Shown here piece by piece: positions 63,033 through 64,000 of a DNA stretch of 64,000 nt; position 1 is the stretch's first letter; every line of letters starts with the position of its first letter. Under the pieces are notes generated by a model. That model was not told where the DNA came from and made no database searches. It saw nothing but the letters and a program-made list of their open reading frames with translations. The stretch spans positions 975,555 through 1,039,554 of the forward strand of contig CH002827.1 of NCBI GenBank assembly GCA_000149265.1, read 5' to 3'. The translations under genes and the position numbers were made by a program. Source of the DNA: Ciona savignyi. Lineage: Eukaryota; Chordata; Ascidiacea; Phlebobranchia; Cionidae.

Positions 63033-64000
63033 TTAACAAGACTCTAGTTGATTTAATTCATTTACGAATTCTTGTCGTTTACGAATTTTTTCCAGTTGAG
63101 TTTTGTCTGGATTTGATATGACACCGGAATCAATTTTCGCTTGTAATTCATCTATTTGGCGAATTTTCTTGTTAAGATTTTTAATCTTTTTAGCCACATC
63201 ATCAACTTTAAAATTCGATTGGGTGTGGGTAGAACTTGATACCTTACAAAATTCCATTTTTTCTGATAACTCTGAAATATCTTTCTCTCCTTTCACAAGA
63301 TCAGTGTACTGCTGTTGGATCATGACTTCTGTTTCTTCATTTTTCTTTTTCTGTCTTTGTTCTTTTCGCTTAAGATTTTTCTTTGCCCCTTTGCTAAGGG
63401 GAAGATCAACATGACCAGATATGTTGGAACTTAAGCCAGGCACAGTCTTCTTTGGAGCACTTTGAGTAAGGAAGTCGGGGCTAAGTCCTGGGCAAGCTGG
63501 AGCTAACCGGCGGTTACGGGCAGAAGAAGTTTCATACCTACATGCAAAACATTTTTGGTTGAAAAGTAGTTTAAATAGGGTCACAGCATATTTTACAAAA
63601 TTAGTCTGTAAGTAAGCACTAAATAGCTGTCTTGGCTTTTATTTCTGGTATTATTTATTAGGGTTGCTATATGTATGTGTCAGGGTTGTGGAAGTACACA
63701 GAAAAATAACTTTTATGGACTTATACCAGTGTGTGATACATCTGGTTACATCATGCAAAAGAAAATTACTTTGGATTATCTGAGAACTCATTATGCCTGT
63801 TTATGTGTAAAGCTACACACAAGAATTGTAAAAAGGAGGAAACACCCTACATTTTAGAAAGGAGCTAAATTGCATCAATGTGGTCATGTCTGTACCCTTA
63901 GATTTTAACGATGCACTCTAACGAAAGAATTCTTACCTTTTTACATCTTCTTCTGGTACATAACCTTCTTTCACTCGTTGTGCTTTTCTCCATGTGCCAT
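63033..64000 (-). CDS. PYM1: PYM1 homologue (partner of Y14 and Mago), 3' part
   Basis: Two exons are visible: 63937-64000, running off the window edge, and 63033-63537 with a TAA stop. The first encodes GTWRKAQRVKEGYVPEEDVK, the end of the conserved PYM N-terminal domain that binds the Mago-Y14 heterodimer. The second encodes the PGLSP motif, the basic SKGAKKNLKRKEQRQKKK segment and KKIKNLNKKIRQIDELQAKI, all in the order known for PYM1. PYM1 binds the small ribosomal subunit and removes exon-junction complexes from translated mRNA in the cytoplasm. The 399-bp intron between them holds nothing recognisable. The start codon and first residues lie right of the window. Confidence 0.93.

Overview
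The window looks like chordate, specifically ascidian (Ciona-type), nuclear DNA. It is AT-rich with compact multi-exon genes and short GT-AG introns. It carries two Iroquois (Irx) homeobox genes, a SIRT7-type sirtuin and a PYM1 homologue. Transposable elements are hAT-like DNA transposons and tRNA-derived SINEs. There are two 100-base N gaps (13190-13289 and 58617-58716). The species is an inference: I could not compare with any genome. I saw no retrovirus-like or Polinton-like element.

Left part (1-12.1 kb): the 3' portion of an ankyrin-repeat gene (+, exons from 2072 to 7399) is followed by a complete SIRT7-type gene (+, nine exons, 7846-12011). Three hAT-like non-autonomous elements with perfect 8-bp target duplications occur in the window; two lie in introns of the ankyrin gene. 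The first inserted exactly at a splice acceptor, so that the duplicated target now supplies the working acceptor. The ankyrin gene shows one apparent single-base shift and SIRT7 two; assembly error is as likely as real damage.

Middle part (15-58 kb): two Iroquois genes stand head to head, one on the minus strand (17796-23654, plus a candidate last exon at 14979-15042) and one on the plus strand (53515-57995). They are separated by a 30-kb gene-free interval. The two genes have the same seven-exon plan and the same intron phases. Parts of them are about 98% identical, including a whole 67-bp intron, while neighbouring parts are unalignable, which is the mosaic expected of gene conversion. In the interval, two non-coding elements occur as inverted copies on the two sides (115 bp with no difference seen, and 161 bp nearly identical). 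They are nested in mirror order around about 36-38 kb. This is the main discovery of the window: an inverted Irx duplication whose paired coding blocks and paired putative enhancers are both kept nearly identical.

Right part (58.7-64 kb): a four-exon TPR-repeat gene (-, 58733-62034, 374 codons) carries a self-complementary minisatellite and a SINE in its second intron. Next to it is the 3' part of a PYM1-type gene (-, from 63033 to the window edge).

As a unit, the Irx pair and its interval look like a developmental regulatory domain. The flanking genes (sirtuin, TPR protein, PYM1) look like unrelated genes with general cellular roles.
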